NCBI RefSeq assembly: GCF_013389595.1
Contig: NZ_CP058306.1
Coordinates: forward strand, 1,550,001 to 1,614,000
From: Flavobacterium sp. I3-2
Lineage (GTDB): Bacteria > Bacteroidota > Bacteroidia > Flavobacteriales > Flavobacteriaceae
Length of the DNA stretch: 64,000 nt
Reading direction: 5' to 3'
Below the pieces are notes generated by a model. The model ran no database searches. It was given only the letters and a program-made list of their open reading frames with translations, and had not been told where the DNA came from. Position 1 is the first letter of the stretch. Each line of letters starts with the position of its first letter. Shown here piece by piece: positions 45,578 through 54,275 of this stretch. The position numbers and the translations under genes were made by a program.

Positions 45578-45604
45578 AAAAATCAGCTGTTAAAGCTGAT
45601 TTTA
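45578..45604 (-). terminator. Terminator of the rpsP-rimM-trmN6 unit
   Basis: AAAATCAGCT pairs with AGCTGATTTT around a short loop, with a long T run on the minus strand. Confidence 0.85.
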
Positions 45605-46315
45605 CATTTTAAGATAAAAATCTTTAGTCAGATTTTTATAATCTTCGGTATAATTATGTCGTTCAATCTCAATAATTAATTCATCAATTAAAGGATTTTG
45701 TTCTAAACGACAAAATGCTAATAAACTTCGTTTGATTTCTGATGAAGGCGTTCCTTTTACTCTTGTGATTTTAAGAGGAAATAAATTTACTGATTTTGCT
45801 AAAGCAATAAAATTTTCTTCTTCTTTAAACGGAATGATAACAGCGAATATTCCGTTGTCAGATAATAATGCTTGAGCAGATTCGATCAATTCATCAAAAG
45901 GAAGTGATTCTTGAAATCGCGCTTGATCTCTTTTTTCATCACCAGAAGAATAATTCTCTGAATAAAAAGGTGGATTTGAAATGATTAAATCATATTCTTC
46001 TTCCTCTTCAAAAAGTTCTTCGGTGTATTCATTTAAATCAGCATGAAAACAAAATAAACGATCGTTCCATGGACTAGCTTCAAAATTTTCAACACATTGT
46101 TCGTAAGCTTCTTCATCGATTTCAATAGCATCGATTTGTTCGGCATTACTTCGTTGTGCAATCATTAAAGCGATTAATCCAGTTCCTGCACCGATGTCTA
46201 AAACGTTGTACGGATTGTTTATTAATGGAGTCCAAGCGCCAAGTAAAACACCGTCTGTTCCGACTTTCATTGCGCAACGGTCTTGTTGAATGGTAAATTG
46301 TTTAAAGGAAAACAT
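45602..46315 (-). CDS. trmN6: tRNA1(Val) A37 N6-methyltransferase-like protein
   Basis: A 237-residue SAM-dependent methyltransferase of the YfiC/TrmN6 group. SAM motif VLDIGAGTGLIALMIAQR (about 38-55), DAIEIDEEA, and the amino-methylating NPPF motif in LIISNPPFYSE. The N-terminus FTIQQDRCAMKVGTDGVLLGAW is highly characteristic. It methylates A37 of tRNA-Val in E. coli; the tRNA target here may differ. Lies downstream of rimM. Confidence 0.9.
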   Translation of the reverse strand: MFSFKQFTIQQDRCAMKVGTDGVLLGAWTPLINNPYNVLDIGAGTGLIALMIAQRSNAEQIDAIEIDEEAYEQCVENFEASPWNDRLFCFHADLNEYTEELFEEEEEYDLIISNPPFYSENYSSGDEKRDQARFQESLPFDELIESAQALLSDNGIFAVIIPFKEEENFIALAKSVNLFPLKITRVKGTPSSEIKRSLLAFCRLEQNPLIDELIIEIERHNYTEDYKNLTKDFYLKM

Positions 46316-46369
46316 GTTTGATGTTGTTGAAACTCAAAAAGGTAATTTAGCTTTGCTGAAATGATAACA

Positions 46370-46897
46370 TTAATTAATGTATAAATCAACTAAACCTTCG
46401 GGAGTGTTTAAATGAATGGTTTTGTTTTCACGATCTAATTTAAGGATGAATTCATCAATCATCGGAACAAGTATTTGGACACCTTTGTATTCAATTTCAA
46501 ATAATGCTTGAACGTTTGCATCATTAACACCAGTAATGTTTCCAATGAATCCTAAGCGCTGGTCTTGAACTTCAAATCCAATAATTTCGTGAAAATAAAA
46601 TTTGTCACCATCTAATTCTGGCAACATAGTAAGAGGTAAGTAAACTTCGCAACCGATAATTCTATTGGCATCTTCTTCAGAATTCATGTCCTCGAAAAGT
46701 ACTCGAAGAAATTTATTTTTGTGAAGTGAAGCGTTTTCAATAAAAAATGGAACCAAATGTCCGTTGAATTCAACGAACATTGATTCCAAATCTTCATACA
46801 TTTCGGGTTCATCCGTGTCTAAATAAACAAGAACTTCGCCCTTGAAACTAAATTTCTTAGCGATTTTACCTAAATAAAAACAATCTTTTTTACGCAT
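46370..46897 (-). CDS. rimM: 16S rRNA processing/30S maturation factor RimM
   Basis: A 175-residue ribosome assembly factor that binds S19 and aids 30S head maturation. The N-terminal RimM domain begins YLGKIAKKFSFKGEVLVYLD, and the C-terminal PRC-barrel includes FHEIIGFEVQDQ and VPMIDEFILKLDRENKTIHL. It follows rpsP by 18 bp, the usual bacterial order. Confidence 0.95.
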   Translation of the reverse strand: MRKKDCFYLGKIAKKFSFKGEVLVYLDTDEPEMYEDLESMFVEFNGHLVPFFIENASLHKNKFLRVLFEDMNSEEDANRIIGCEVYLPLTMLPELDGDKFYFHEIIGFEVQDQRLGFIGNITGVNDANVQALFEIEYKGVQILVPMIDEFILKLDRENKTIHLNTPEGLVDLYIN

Positions 46898-46915
46898 TTA
46901 AAATCGCTTTAAAAA

Positions 46916-47428
46916 TTATGCTTCAGTTTCTTCAGTTGCAGGAGCTTCAACTTCAGCCGGAGCCTCAGCAGCAGCTTTAGCTTCTAAAGCAGCAGCAACA
47001 CGTTTAGCGTTAACTTCTTTTTCAGCTTCTAATGCTTTTGCTTTAGCAGCAGCTTTAGTTTCAGCTAAACCTGAAGTTTTAGCGTTTAATTTTGCATCTT
47101 TTTCTTCTAACCAAGCAGCGAATTTAGCATCAGCTTGCTCTTGAGTTAAAGCACCTTTACGAACACCTCCGTTTAAGTGGTGTTTTAATAAAGCACCTTT
47201 GTAAGAAAGGATAGCTTTAGCTGTGTCAGTAGGTTGAGCACCTTGGAATAACCATTTTGCAGCAGCATCAACATTTAAGTCGATAGTTGCAGGGTTAGTG
47301 TTTGGATTGTAAGTTCCGATTTTTTCTAAGAATTTACCATCTCTTTTTGCGCGTGCGTCAGCAGCTACTACCCAGTAAAAAGGTTTTCCTTTTTTACCGT
47401 GTCTTTGTAATCTAATTTTTACAGACAT
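46916..47428 (-). CDS. rpsP: 30S ribosomal protein S16 with Ala/Glu-rich C-terminal extension
   Basis: A 170-residue S16; the conserved core is residues 1-85 ([42 protein letters not shown]). Residues 115-170 are a low-complexity Ala/Glu/Lys tail ([24 protein letters not shown]). Extensions of this type are common in Bacteroidota S16 and absent in the roughly 80-90-residue S16 of most bacteria. First gene of the rpsP-rimM-trmN6 unit. Confidence 0.96.
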   Translation of the reverse strand: MSVKIRLQRHGKKGKPFYWVVAADARAKRDGKFLEKIGTYNPNTNPATIDLNVDAAAKWLFQGAQPTDTAKAILSYKGALLKHHLNGGVRKGALTQEQADAKFAAWLEEKDAKLNAKTSGLAETKAAAKAKALEAEKEVNAKRVAAALEAKAAAEAPAEVEAPATEETEA

Positions 47429-47478
47429 AATCTATTGATTTAATTGAGGTTCCCGACCTCAGGTTTTATTTAAGTTTG

Positions 47479-47508
47479 CAAAGATAGTATTTTTATTTTG
47501 AGATACAA
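47479..47508 (-). promoter_or_regulatory. Promoter of rpsP
   Basis: On the minus strand TTG (47506-47508), 19-bp spacer, TATCTTTG (47479-47486), a perfect match to the Bacteroidota consensus. Confidence 0.65.
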
Positions 47509-47639
47509 GTGTTTAGGGGTTCAAATATCGAGGTTTGCTTTTTTGTTTGTTAAAGTTAATTTTTTATTAAAAAAAATACGCTTTGATAACTAAAAAATTA
47601 TATTTTTGTTTTTTAGACTTTGATAAAAGACAATAATAT

Positions 47640-48146
47640 ATGAAAAAAAGTATAATAATCGTTGCTTTAGCTTTAGGTTTAGGGTTCACTGGATGTGAAG
47701 ATGACGTAAAGTTTAATGATCCTTCATTTCAAGCGCAAAGAAATTATAAGCTTTGGAGAGCTACAAATAGTGTGGCTGAAGTTAAAGATGGAACATTACG
47801 TGTTTATGGAACTGATGGTGTTGAATCTTTAGTGATGACAATTCCGAATTATAGTTTTGGTGCTACTTATGATTTCGGTAACAATGAAACAAATATTGCT
47901 ACATATCGTATTATTGATGAAAATATTTCTTATGTTTTTAAAACAGGATATAATTTAGGTGGAGGACATCTGACATTAGATCCAGTTGAAAAACAAGTTC
48001 CAGGATTTATTTCAGGTACATTTCTTGTTAAAGCATCTCGTGTTGAAGGTGGAGTAGTAGTAGATATGAAGCTGGATCAGGGTGTGTTCTTTAGAATACC
48101 TTTAAGAGAAGTAACTGCGCAAGCGCCTTCAGAAATAGTAGAATAA
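47640..48146 (+). CDS. Hypothetical lipoprotein
   Basis: A 168-residue lipoprotein: MKKSIIIVALALGLGFTGCEDD with lipobox Cys19 and acidic export signal. The mature part is beta-rich (LWRATNSVAEVKDGTLRVYG, GGHLTLDPVEKQVPGFISGT), hinting at a lipocalin-like or beta-sandwich fold. No family recognised. It is monocistronic with a promoter-like TATTTTTG upstream and a strong terminator. Confidence 0.78.
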   Translation: MKKSIIIVALALGLGFTGCEDDVKFNDPSFQAQRNYKLWRATNSVAEVKDGTLRVYGTDGVESLVMTIPNYSFGATYDFGNNETNIATYRIIDENISYVFKTGYNLGGGHLTLDPVEKQVPGFISGTFLVKASRVEGGVVVDMKLDQGVFFRIPLREVTAQAPSEIVE

Positions 48147-48165
48147 TTTTTTTATATTGATATTT

Positions 48166-48194
48166 AAACCACTTCATTTTGAGGTGGTTTTTTT
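48166..48194 (+). terminator. Terminator upstream of dnaE
   Basis: AAACCACTTCA pairs with TGAGGTGGTTT (one wobble), followed by T7. Confidence 0.85.
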
Positions 48195-48258
48195 GTTTCC
48201 TTTTAGTTCGTTTTTTTTGTAAATTTGAAGTTCCTTTCAATTAAAAATAAATTTTCTT

Positions 48259-51200
48259 ATGTATATAATTTTCGATACAGAAACAACCGGATTACCTAAA
48301 AATTGGTCTGCGCCAATAACGGATACGGATAACTGGCCAAGATGTATTCAGATTGCTTGGCAGTTGCACGACGAATTTGGAAATTTAATTGAACATCAAG
48401 ATTATTTAGTTAAACCTGAAGGTTTTGATATACCGTATGATTCAGAACGAATTCACGGTATTTCAACCGATTTAGCTTTACAAAAAGGTATTCCTTTGCA
48501 TGAGGTATTGGTTAAATTCAACGAAGCTTTGTCTAAAGCTAAATTCGTAGTTGGGCAAAACGTTGGGTTCGACGTAAATGTTATGGGGTGTGAATTCTAT
48601 CGTATGCAAATGGATTCACCAATGGCAAAAATGCCTGTGTTGGATACGTGTACAGAAGTTACAGCAAATTTGGTTAAAATTCCTGGAGGAAGAGGAGGTC
48701 GTTTTAAATTGCCGACTTTAACTGAGTTGCACGAATTTTTATTCGGAGTTCCGTTTGGCGAAGCGCATAATGCAACGGCCGATGTAGAAGCAACTACGCG
48801 TTGTTTTTTGGAATTAATAAGAAAAGGAAATTTTACTAAAGAAGAAGTTCAACAACCAGAATCTTATTTTAAAGATTTTCAGGAACATAATCCAGAGCCT
48901 TTTAAATCAATCGGATTAAAACACATTAATCTAAAAAGTGCTTCTGACGAAATTCGTAAGCAATTAGAAAAATCTAATGTGTTTATCAAAGAAGAGGTTG
49001 AGATTTCTCAAGAAACACTTCAAGCATTTGAACAAGCTACTTTTGCTCACTTACATAATCATACGCAATTTTCGGTTTTGCAGTCAACTATTGATATTGG
49101 AGCAATGGTTAAAAAATCTGCCAAAGAAAAAATGTCTGCTATTGCTATGACCGACCACGGAAATATGATGGGAGCATTTAAGTTTGTTAGTGCGATTATG
49201 GATTATAATAAATCGGTGTCAAAAGCAAATCAAGCTGCAATTGAAAATGGTGAAGAACCAACCGATAAAGAAATAAAGCCAATTGTTGGATGTGAATTTT
49301 TTATGTGCGAAAATCACTTGGATAAAAGCCGTAAAGACAATGGTTATCAAATAGTTTTATTAGCTAAGAATAAAAAAGGATACCACAATCTAGCAAAATT
49401 AGCTTCGGCTGCTTCTATTGATGGATTCTATTATGTGCCACGTATCGATAAAGCTTTAGTAGAGCAATATAAAGAAGATTTAATTGCATTAACAGGAAAT
49501 CTTCAAGGTGAGGTTCCGAATAAGATTTTAAATCTTGGTGAAAAACAAGCAGAAGAAGCTTTGTTATGGTGGAAAGAGCAATTTCAAGACGATTTGTATA
49601 TTGAAATCATGCGTCATAATCAAGAAGATGAAGACCGTGTAAATAAAACCTTAGTTGCATTTTCTCGTAAGCATGCTATTAAGCTAATTGCTACAAATAA
49701 TACGTATTACTTAGAAAAATCAGATGCCAATGCGCACGATATTTTATTGTGTGTAAAAGACGGAGAAAAACAAGCAACGCCAATTGGTCGTGGACGCGGA
49801 TATCGTTACGGATTACCAAATCAAGAATATTATTACAAAACGCAAGATGAGATGAAATCTTTATTTAAAGATTTGCCGGATGCAATTATTAATATTCAAG
49901 AAGTCGTTGATAAAATTGAAATCTATTCTTTGTATAGAAATATTTTACTTCCCAACTTTGATATTCCAGAGGAGTTTATAAACTCTGAAGATGCTGTTGA
50001 TGGTGGTAAACGTGGAGAAAATGCGTTTTTAAGACATTTGACTTATAAAGGTGCCGAACGTCGTTACGATGTGATTGATGATGTGGTTACCGAACGATTG
50101 GATTTTGAATTAAAAACAATTGAGAATTCGGGTTATCCTGGATATTTCTTAATTGTACAAGATTTCATTGCCGAGGCTCGTTCTATGGGAGTTTCGGTTG
50201 GGCCAGGTCGTGGTTCTGCGGCTGGTTCTGCGGTTGCTTATTGTTTGGGAATTACGAATTTAGACCCGATTAAATACGATTTGCTTTTTGAGCGTTTCTT
50301 AAATCCTGACCGTGTATCGATGCCTGATATTGATATCGATTTCGATGATGAAGGTCGTTCTCGAGTAATGGATTATGTAATCAATAAATACGGTGCAAAG
50401 CAAGTAGCACAAATTATAACATATGGTAAAATGGCTACGAAGTCATCGATTAAAGATGCTGCTCGTGTGTTGGATTTACCACTTTTTGAATCGGAACGTA
50501 TTGCGAAATTGATTCCAGGTATGATGCCAGGAAAATGGAATATTTCTCGTTTTTTGTCTGAACCTGAAGATGAAATCAAAAAAGCGGTGCGTTCAGATGA
50601 GTTTGATGCGATTAAAGAATTGATTCAATTGGCAAATCAAGGTGATTTAATTTCTGAAACCATTCAGCAAGCTAAGATTATCGAAGGTTCAATGCGTAAT
50701 ACCGGAATTCATGCTTGTGGTGTAATCATTACACCAGATGATATTACCAATTTCGTTCCCGTGCAAACGGCTAAAGATTCCGATTTGTATGTTACGCAGT
50801 TTGATAACTCGGTGGCAGAATCTGCAGGTTTATTAAAAATGGACTTTTTGGGGTTAAAGACTTTAACCTTGATTAAAGATACGGTTGCTTTGATTAAATA
50901 TAGAACAGGTGTTGTAATTGACCCTGAAGAAATTCCGATTGACGATGTAAAAACATATGAGCTGTTTCAACGTGGTGAAACGGTTGGGGTTTTTCAGTAT
51001 GAATCGCCTGGAATGCAAAAATACATGCGCGAATTAAAACCGACTGTTTTTGCCGATTTAATTGCAATGAATGCTTTGTATCGTCCGGGGCCGTTAGAAT
51101 ATATTCCTTCTTTCGTTCGAAGAAAAAACGGAGAAGAACCTATTACGTATGATTTAGATGCTTGTGAGGAGTATTTAAAAGAAACTTACGGAATTACCGT

Positions 51201-52788
51201 TTATCAAGAGCAGGTAATGCTTCTGTCGCAAAAATTAGCTGGATTTACAAAAGGTGAAGCCGATGTATTGCGTAAAGCGATGGGTAAAAAGCAAAAAGAT
51301 GTACTTGATAAAATGAAGCCTAAGTTTGTTGAGCAGGCTTCTGCCAAAGGTCATGATGCCAAAACATTAGAAAAGATTTGGAAAGACTGGGAGGCATTCG
51401 CATCTTACGCTTTTAATAAGTCGCATTCAACATGTTATGCGTGGGTAGCTTATCAAACAGCATATTTCAAAGCGCATTATCCTGCCGAATATATGGCAGC
51501 TGTGCTTTCTAATAATATGAACGATATCAAGCAGGTTACTTTCTTTATGGAAGAATGTCGTCGTATGGGATTGGCTGTTTTGGGTCCGGATGTTAACGAA
51601 TCGCACTATAAATTTACGGTAAATGATAATTATGAAATTCGTTTCGGAATCGGTGCTATTAAAGGAGTAGGAGAAGGTGCAGTAAATACGATTGTCGAAA
51701 ATAGAAAAGACGGAAAATACCGTTCTATTTTTGATTTGGCTAAACGTATCGATTTACGTGCAGCTAATAAACGTGCGTTTGAAAATTTAGTTTTAGCAGG
51801 TGGATTCGATTGTTTTCAAGAAACGCATCGTGCGCAATATTTTCATACCGATGGCGATGCTTTGACTTTCCTTGAAAAAGCTATCAAATACGGTTCTAAA
51901 TTTCAGGAAAATGAAAATTCATCGCAAGTAAGTTTATTTGGTGAGTCAAGCGAAGTTCAGATTCCAGAACCTGTGATTCCGAGTTGTGATGAATGGACAA
52001 CAATGGAGAAATTAGCGCGTGAAAAAGAAGTTGTAGGTATTTATATTTCTGGTCATCCGTTAGATGATTTTAAATTTGAAATGAAATATTTCTGTAATGT
52101 GAATTTAGAGCAGTTAAAAGATTTGACTCCTTTGATTGGTCGAAATTTAAGCTTTGGAGGAATGATTTCAAATGTGCAATTTAGAACATCTGCTAAAGGA
52201 AAAGACTGGGCGATGTTTAATGTGGAAGGTTATGATGAAAGTATGGAGTTTAGGGTTTTTAATGAAGATTTCTTGAAATTTCGTCACTTTTTGTTGAATA
52301 ATACATTTGTGTACTTTAAAGTGATGGCCAAAGAAGGTTGGGTTAAAAAAGATACAAACGAACGTTCAGAACCTAGATTGCAATTCATGGAAATGAAACT
52401 TTTGAATGAGGTGATTCCGACTTATGCTAAAAAACTGATTATAAATATTGATGTGAATGAATTAAAAGCAAATCAAATCGAAAAGATTCGAATGATTTTA
52501 GATGAGCATCAAGGAAGTAAACCAGTGACTTTTGAGATTTATGAATTGGAGAAAATTCAAAAGCGAATCGAAACGGAAATCGTAAATAATATGTTATCAG
52601 AAGTTGATATCGATAATATAGATTCAATGGAAAGTCTTGAGCAAGTTGATTTTGAACCTGTTTTGCCAGAAGTTGAATATAAAATTAAAAACATGCTCGA
52701 AATGCCAAGTCGAAATACAAGAATCGAAATTTCGGCCGAATTATTAGAAGCGTTAGAAGGTATTCAAGTGAATTTTAAACTGAATTAA
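48259..52788 (+). CDS. dnaE: DNA polymerase III alpha subunit with fused proofreading exonuclease
   Basis: A 1509-residue replicative polymerase. Residues 1-190 form a DEDDh exonuclease (epsilon-like): Asp6 and Glu8 in IFDTETTGLP, Asp105, His170 and Asp175 (EAHNATADVEA). From residue 262 follows the PHP domain (AHLHNHTQFSVLQ, MTDHGNMMGAF). The polymerase core has GPGRGSAAGSAVAYCLG and the catalytic PDIDIDFDD (689-697). The C-terminal part (about 1290-1400) is an OB-fold with IGRNLSFGGMISNV. The N-terminal exonuclease fusion is a recognised trait of Bacteroidota DnaE and means proofreading is built in. All catalytic residues are intact. Confidence 0.96.
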   Translation: MYIIFDTETTGLPKNWSAPITDTDNWPRCIQIAWQLHDEFGNLIEHQDYLVKPEGFDIPYDSERIHGISTDLALQKGIPLHEVLVKFNEALSKAKFVVGQNVGFDVNVMGCEFYRMQMDSPMAKMPVLDTCTEVTANLVKIPGGRGGRFKLPTLTELHEFLFGVPFGEAHNATADVEATTRCFLELIRKGNFTKEEVQQPESYFKDFQEHNPEPFKSIGLKHINLKSASDEIRKQLEKSNVFIKEEVEISQETLQAFEQATFAHLHNHTQFSVLQSTIDIGAMVKKSAKEKMSAIAMTDHGNMMGAFKFVSAIMDYNKSVSKANQAAIENGEEPTDKEIKPIVGCEFFMCENHLDKSRKDNGYQIVLLAKNKKGYHNLAKLASAASIDGFYYVPRIDKALVEQYKEDLIALTGNLQGEVPNKILNLGEKQAEEALLWWKEQFQDDLYIEIMRHNQEDEDRVNKTLVAFSRKHAIKLIATNNTYYLEKSDANAHDILLCVKDGEKQATPIGRGRGYRYGLPNQEYYYKTQDEMKSLFKDLPDAIINIQEVVDKIEIYSLYRNILLPNFDIPEEFINSEDAVDGGKRGENAFLRHLTYKGAERRYDVIDDVVTERLDFELKTIENSGYPGYFLIVQDFIAEARSMGVSVGPGRGSAAGSAVAYCLGITNLDPIKYDLLFERFLNPDRVSMPDIDIDFDDEGRSRVMDYVINKYGAKQVAQIITYGKMATKSSIKDAARVLDLPLFESERIAKLIPGMMPGKWNISRFLSEPEDEIKKAVRSDEFDAIKELIQLANQGDLISETIQQAKIIEGSMRNTGIHACGVIITPDDITNFVPVQTAKDSDLYVTQFDNSVAESAGLLKMDFLGLKTLTLIKDTVALIKYRTGVVIDPEEIPIDDVKTYELFQRGETVGVFQYESPGMQKYMRELKPTVFADLIAMNALYRPGPLEYIPSFVRRKNGEEPITYDLDACEEYLKETYGITVYQEQVMLLSQKLAGFTKGEADVLRKAMGKKQKDVLDKMKPKFVEQASAKGHDAKTLEKIWKDWEAFASYAFNKSHSTCYAWVAYQTAYFKAHYPAEYMAAVLSNNMNDIKQVTFFMEECRRMGLAVLGPDVNESHYKFTVNDNYEIRFGIGAIKGVGEGAVNTIVENRKDGKYRSIFDLAKRIDLRAANKRAFENLVLAGGFDCFQETHRAQYFHTDGDALTFLEKAIKYGSKFQENENSSQVSLFGESSEVQIPEPVIPSCDEWTTMEKLAREKEVVGIYISGHPLDDFKFEMKYFCNVNLEQLKDLTPLIGRNLSFGGMISNVQFRTSAKGKDWAMFNVEGYDESMEFRVFNEDFLKFRHFLLNNTFVYFKVMAKEGWVKKDTNERSEPRLQFMEMKLLNEVIPTYAKKLIINIDVNELKANQIEKIRMILDEHQGSKPVTFEIYELEKIQKRIETEIVNNMLSEVDIDNIDSMESLEQVDFEPVLPEVEYKIKNMLEMPSRNTRIEISAELLEALEGIQVNFKLN

Positions 52789-52829
52789 ATCAGTTGTTTA
52801 TGGAGTGATAGATAAAAGTTATGTGAAAT

Positions 52830-52862
52830 TTTGAAGTACTTTTAAAAAAATTCCTATTTTTG
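52830..52862 (+). promoter_or_regulatory. Promoter of trxA
   Basis: TTTG (52830-52833), 21-bp spacer, TATTTTTG (52855-52862), 29 bp before the trxA ATG. Confidence 0.6.
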
Positions 52863-52891
52863 TTTTTTACTAAGATTTAAATAATAATAAT

Positions 52892-53209
52892 ATGGCATTA
52901 GAAATAACAGATGCTACTTTTGAAGAAGTAGTATTAAAATCAGATAAACCAGTAGTTGTTGATTTTTGGGCAGAGTGGTGTGGTCCTTGTAAAATGTTAG
53001 GTCCAGTAATTGAAGAATTAAGTGGAGATTTCGAAGGAAAAGTGGTTGTAGGTAAAGTTGATGTTGATGCAAATCAAGATTTCGCTTCTCAATACGGAGT
53101 TAGAAGTATTCCTACAGTATTAATTTTCCAAAACGGAGAAATCGTAGGTCGTCAAGTAGGTGTTGCTCCAAAGCAAACTTATGCAGATGCAATCAGTGCT
53201 TTGTTGTAA
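52892..53209 (+). CDS. trxA: Thioredoxin
   Basis: A 105-residue cytoplasmic thioredoxin with the active site WCGPC (redox Cys30 and Cys33) in [21 protein letters not shown], the buried Asp, and the cis-Pro in [12 protein letters not shown]. General disulfide reductant for ribonucleotide reductase and other enzymes. Own promoter and terminator. Confidence 0.96.
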   Translation: MALEITDATFEEVVLKSDKPVVVDFWAEWCGPCKMLGPVIEELSGDFEGKVVVGKVDVDANQDFASQYGVRSIPTVLIFQNGEIVGRQVGVAPKQTYADAISALL

Positions 53210-53234
53210 TCCATGATTATATTGAAAATATAAA

Positions 53235-53264
53235 ACGAGTTGAGAAATCTTCTCGTTTTTTTTT
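53235..53264 (+). terminator. Terminator of trxA
   Basis: ACGAG (53235-53239) pairs with CTCGT (53252-53256) around a 12-nt loop that can fold further, followed by T9. Confidence 0.7.
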
Positions 53265-53338
53265 GTGTTTGTAAATTGTTGAGGTTAAGTTGCTTTTGTG
53301 TTTTGATGAAAAAAAGTTTAAATTCTTTTTCTAAAATG

Positions 53339-53369
53339 TTTGCAGAATTAAAAATGCGTTGTATATTTG
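53339..53369 (+). promoter_or_regulatory. Promoter of tRNA-Asp unit A
   Basis: TTTG (53339-53342), 19-bp spacer and a perfect TATATTTG (53362-53369), 24 bp before the first tRNA. Confidence 0.7.
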
Positions 53370-53393
53370 CACCGTTGAAAACAACAACGCTCT

Positions 53394-53467
53394 GGTTTGG
53401 TAGTTCAGTTGGTTAGAATACATGCCTGTCACGCATGGGGTCGCGGGTTCGAGTCCCGTCCAGACCG
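53394..53467 (+). tRNA. tRNA-Asp(GUC), copy 1
   Basis: A 74-nt tRNA. Acceptor GGTTTGG pairs with CCAGACC (one G-U); anticodon loop CTGTCAC gives GUC; T-loop GGTTCGAGTCC. CCA is encoded at 53468-53470. The 3' flank holds a small GAGTTTAAGAAACTC hairpin shared with copy 4. Confidence 0.97.
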
Positions 53468-53534
53468 CCAGAAGAGTTTAAGAAACTCAAACTTACGACG
53501 TGTAAGTTTTAAATTGAAATAGAATAAGAATCTT

Positions 53535-53608
53535 GGTTTGGTAGTTCAGTTGGTTAGAATACATGCCTGTCACGCATGGGGTCGCGGGTTCGAGTCCCGT
53601 CCAGACCG
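53535..53608 (+). tRNA. tRNA-Asp(GUC), copy 2
   Basis: Identical 74-nt sequence; followed by CTAAG, so CCA is not encoded. A terminator follows. Confidence 0.97.
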
Positions 53609-53619
53609 CTAAGATTAAA

Positions 53620-53648
53620 TAGCCCTTCGGTTACGAGGGGCTTTTTTG
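53620..53648 (+). terminator. Terminator after tRNA-Asp copy 2
   Basis: AGCCCTTCG pairs with CGAGGGGCT (9 bp, one wobble) around GTTA, followed by T6. Confidence 0.8.
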
Positions 53649-53698
53649 CCCTCTTTGATTTTTTATTTAATCTATTAAGATTTAAGTGTTTAAATATT

Positions 53699-53772
53699 GG
53701 TTTGGTAGTTCAGTTGGTTAGAATACATGCCTGTCACGCATGGGGTCGCGGGTTCGAGTCCCGTCCAGACCG
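53699..53772 (+). tRNA. tRNA-Asp(GUC), copy 3
   Basis: Identical 74-nt sequence, no encoded CCA. No TAnnTTTG promoter is visible in the 50 bp between the preceding terminator and this gene, so it may depend on readthrough. Confidence 0.96.
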
Positions 53773-53823
53773 CAACTCTTTTTTGAGGAATAATAGTTGT
53801 GTTGTTAAGGTACGCGAGTACCT

Positions 53824-53840
53824 GGTTTAGTAGTTAGACC
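53824..53840 (+). pseudogene. Probable internally deleted tRNA-Asp relic
   Basis: GGTTTAGTAGTT matches the first 12 nt of the tRNA-Asp genes at 11 positions and is directly followed by AGACC, which matches the last part of the acceptor 3' strand. It looks like a tRNA gene that lost nucleotides 13-67. It lies in the same orientation in the tRNA cluster and is followed by a terminator. Short, so chance is possible. Confidence 0.4.
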
Positions 53841-53844
53841 AATG

Positions 53845-53876
53845 AAAAGCTTTCCAATTTTTTGGAGGGCTTTTTT
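53845..53876 (+). terminator. Terminator after tRNA-Asp copy 3 and relic
   Basis: AAGCTTTCC pairs with GGAGGGCTT (two wobbles) and is followed by T6. Confidence 0.75.
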
Positions 53877-53955
53877 ATTTTCAAAATAAGATGATATTGC
53901 AATTGTTTGGTAATAAGTAGATTAAAAAATAGTTGTAAAAAAAGCTTCTGAAGTC

Positions 53956-53985
53956 TTGTAGATGCTAGAAAAGTAACTATATTTG
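53956..53985 (+). promoter_or_regulatory. Promoter of tRNA-Asp unit B
   Basis: TTG (53956-53958), 19-bp spacer and TATATTTG (53978-53985). The sequence after it (CACAGTTGAAAA) matches that of unit A, showing the promoter was duplicated with the tRNAs. Confidence 0.7.
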
Positions 53986-54007
53986 CACAGTTGAAAAACA
54001 AAATTCT

Positions 54008-54081
54008 GGTTTGGTAGTTCAGTTGGTTAGAATACATGCCTGTCACGCATGGGGTCGCGGGTTCGAGTCCCGTCCAGACCG
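54008..54081 (+). tRNA. tRNA-Asp(GUC), copy 4
   Basis: Identical 74-nt sequence with encoded CCA (54082-54084). The following 20-odd bases equal those after copy 1. Confidence 0.97.
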
Positions 54082-54132
54082 CCAGAAGAGTTTAAGAAAC
54101 TCAAAGCCTTTTTAGGTTAAAAAAACAAACAT

Positions 54133-54206
54133 TGGTTTGGTAGTTCAGTTGGTTAGAATACATGCCTGTCACGCATGGGGTCGCGGGTTCGAGTCCCGTC
54201 CAGACC
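54133..54206 (+). tRNA. tRNA-Asp(GUC), copy 5
   Basis: Identical 74-nt sequence, followed by CTAATG as copy 2 is followed by CTAAG; no encoded CCA. A terminator follows. Confidence 0.97.
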
Positions 54207-54214
54207 GCTAATGT

Positions 54215-54245
54215 TAAATCCCGTTCGAAAGAGCGGGATTTTTTT
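54215..54245 (+). terminator. Terminator of tRNA-Asp unit B
   Basis: ATCCCGTTC pairs with GAGCGGGAT around a GAAA tetraloop (one wobble), followed by T7. Confidence 0.85.
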
Positions 54246-54275
54246 GTATATTTATAACTTATCGAGAAAACTCTT

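Noticed and set aside
53576..53830. 84-residue ORF across tRNA-Asp copies 2 and 3
   Set aside because: Translation of tRNA sequence (GSRVRVPSRP); a common spurious gene call over tRNA arrays.
53834..54046. 70-residue minus-strand ORF covering tRNA-Asp copy 4
   Set aside because: Half of it is antisense tRNA; the rest is intergenic with promoter and terminator of the tRNA units.
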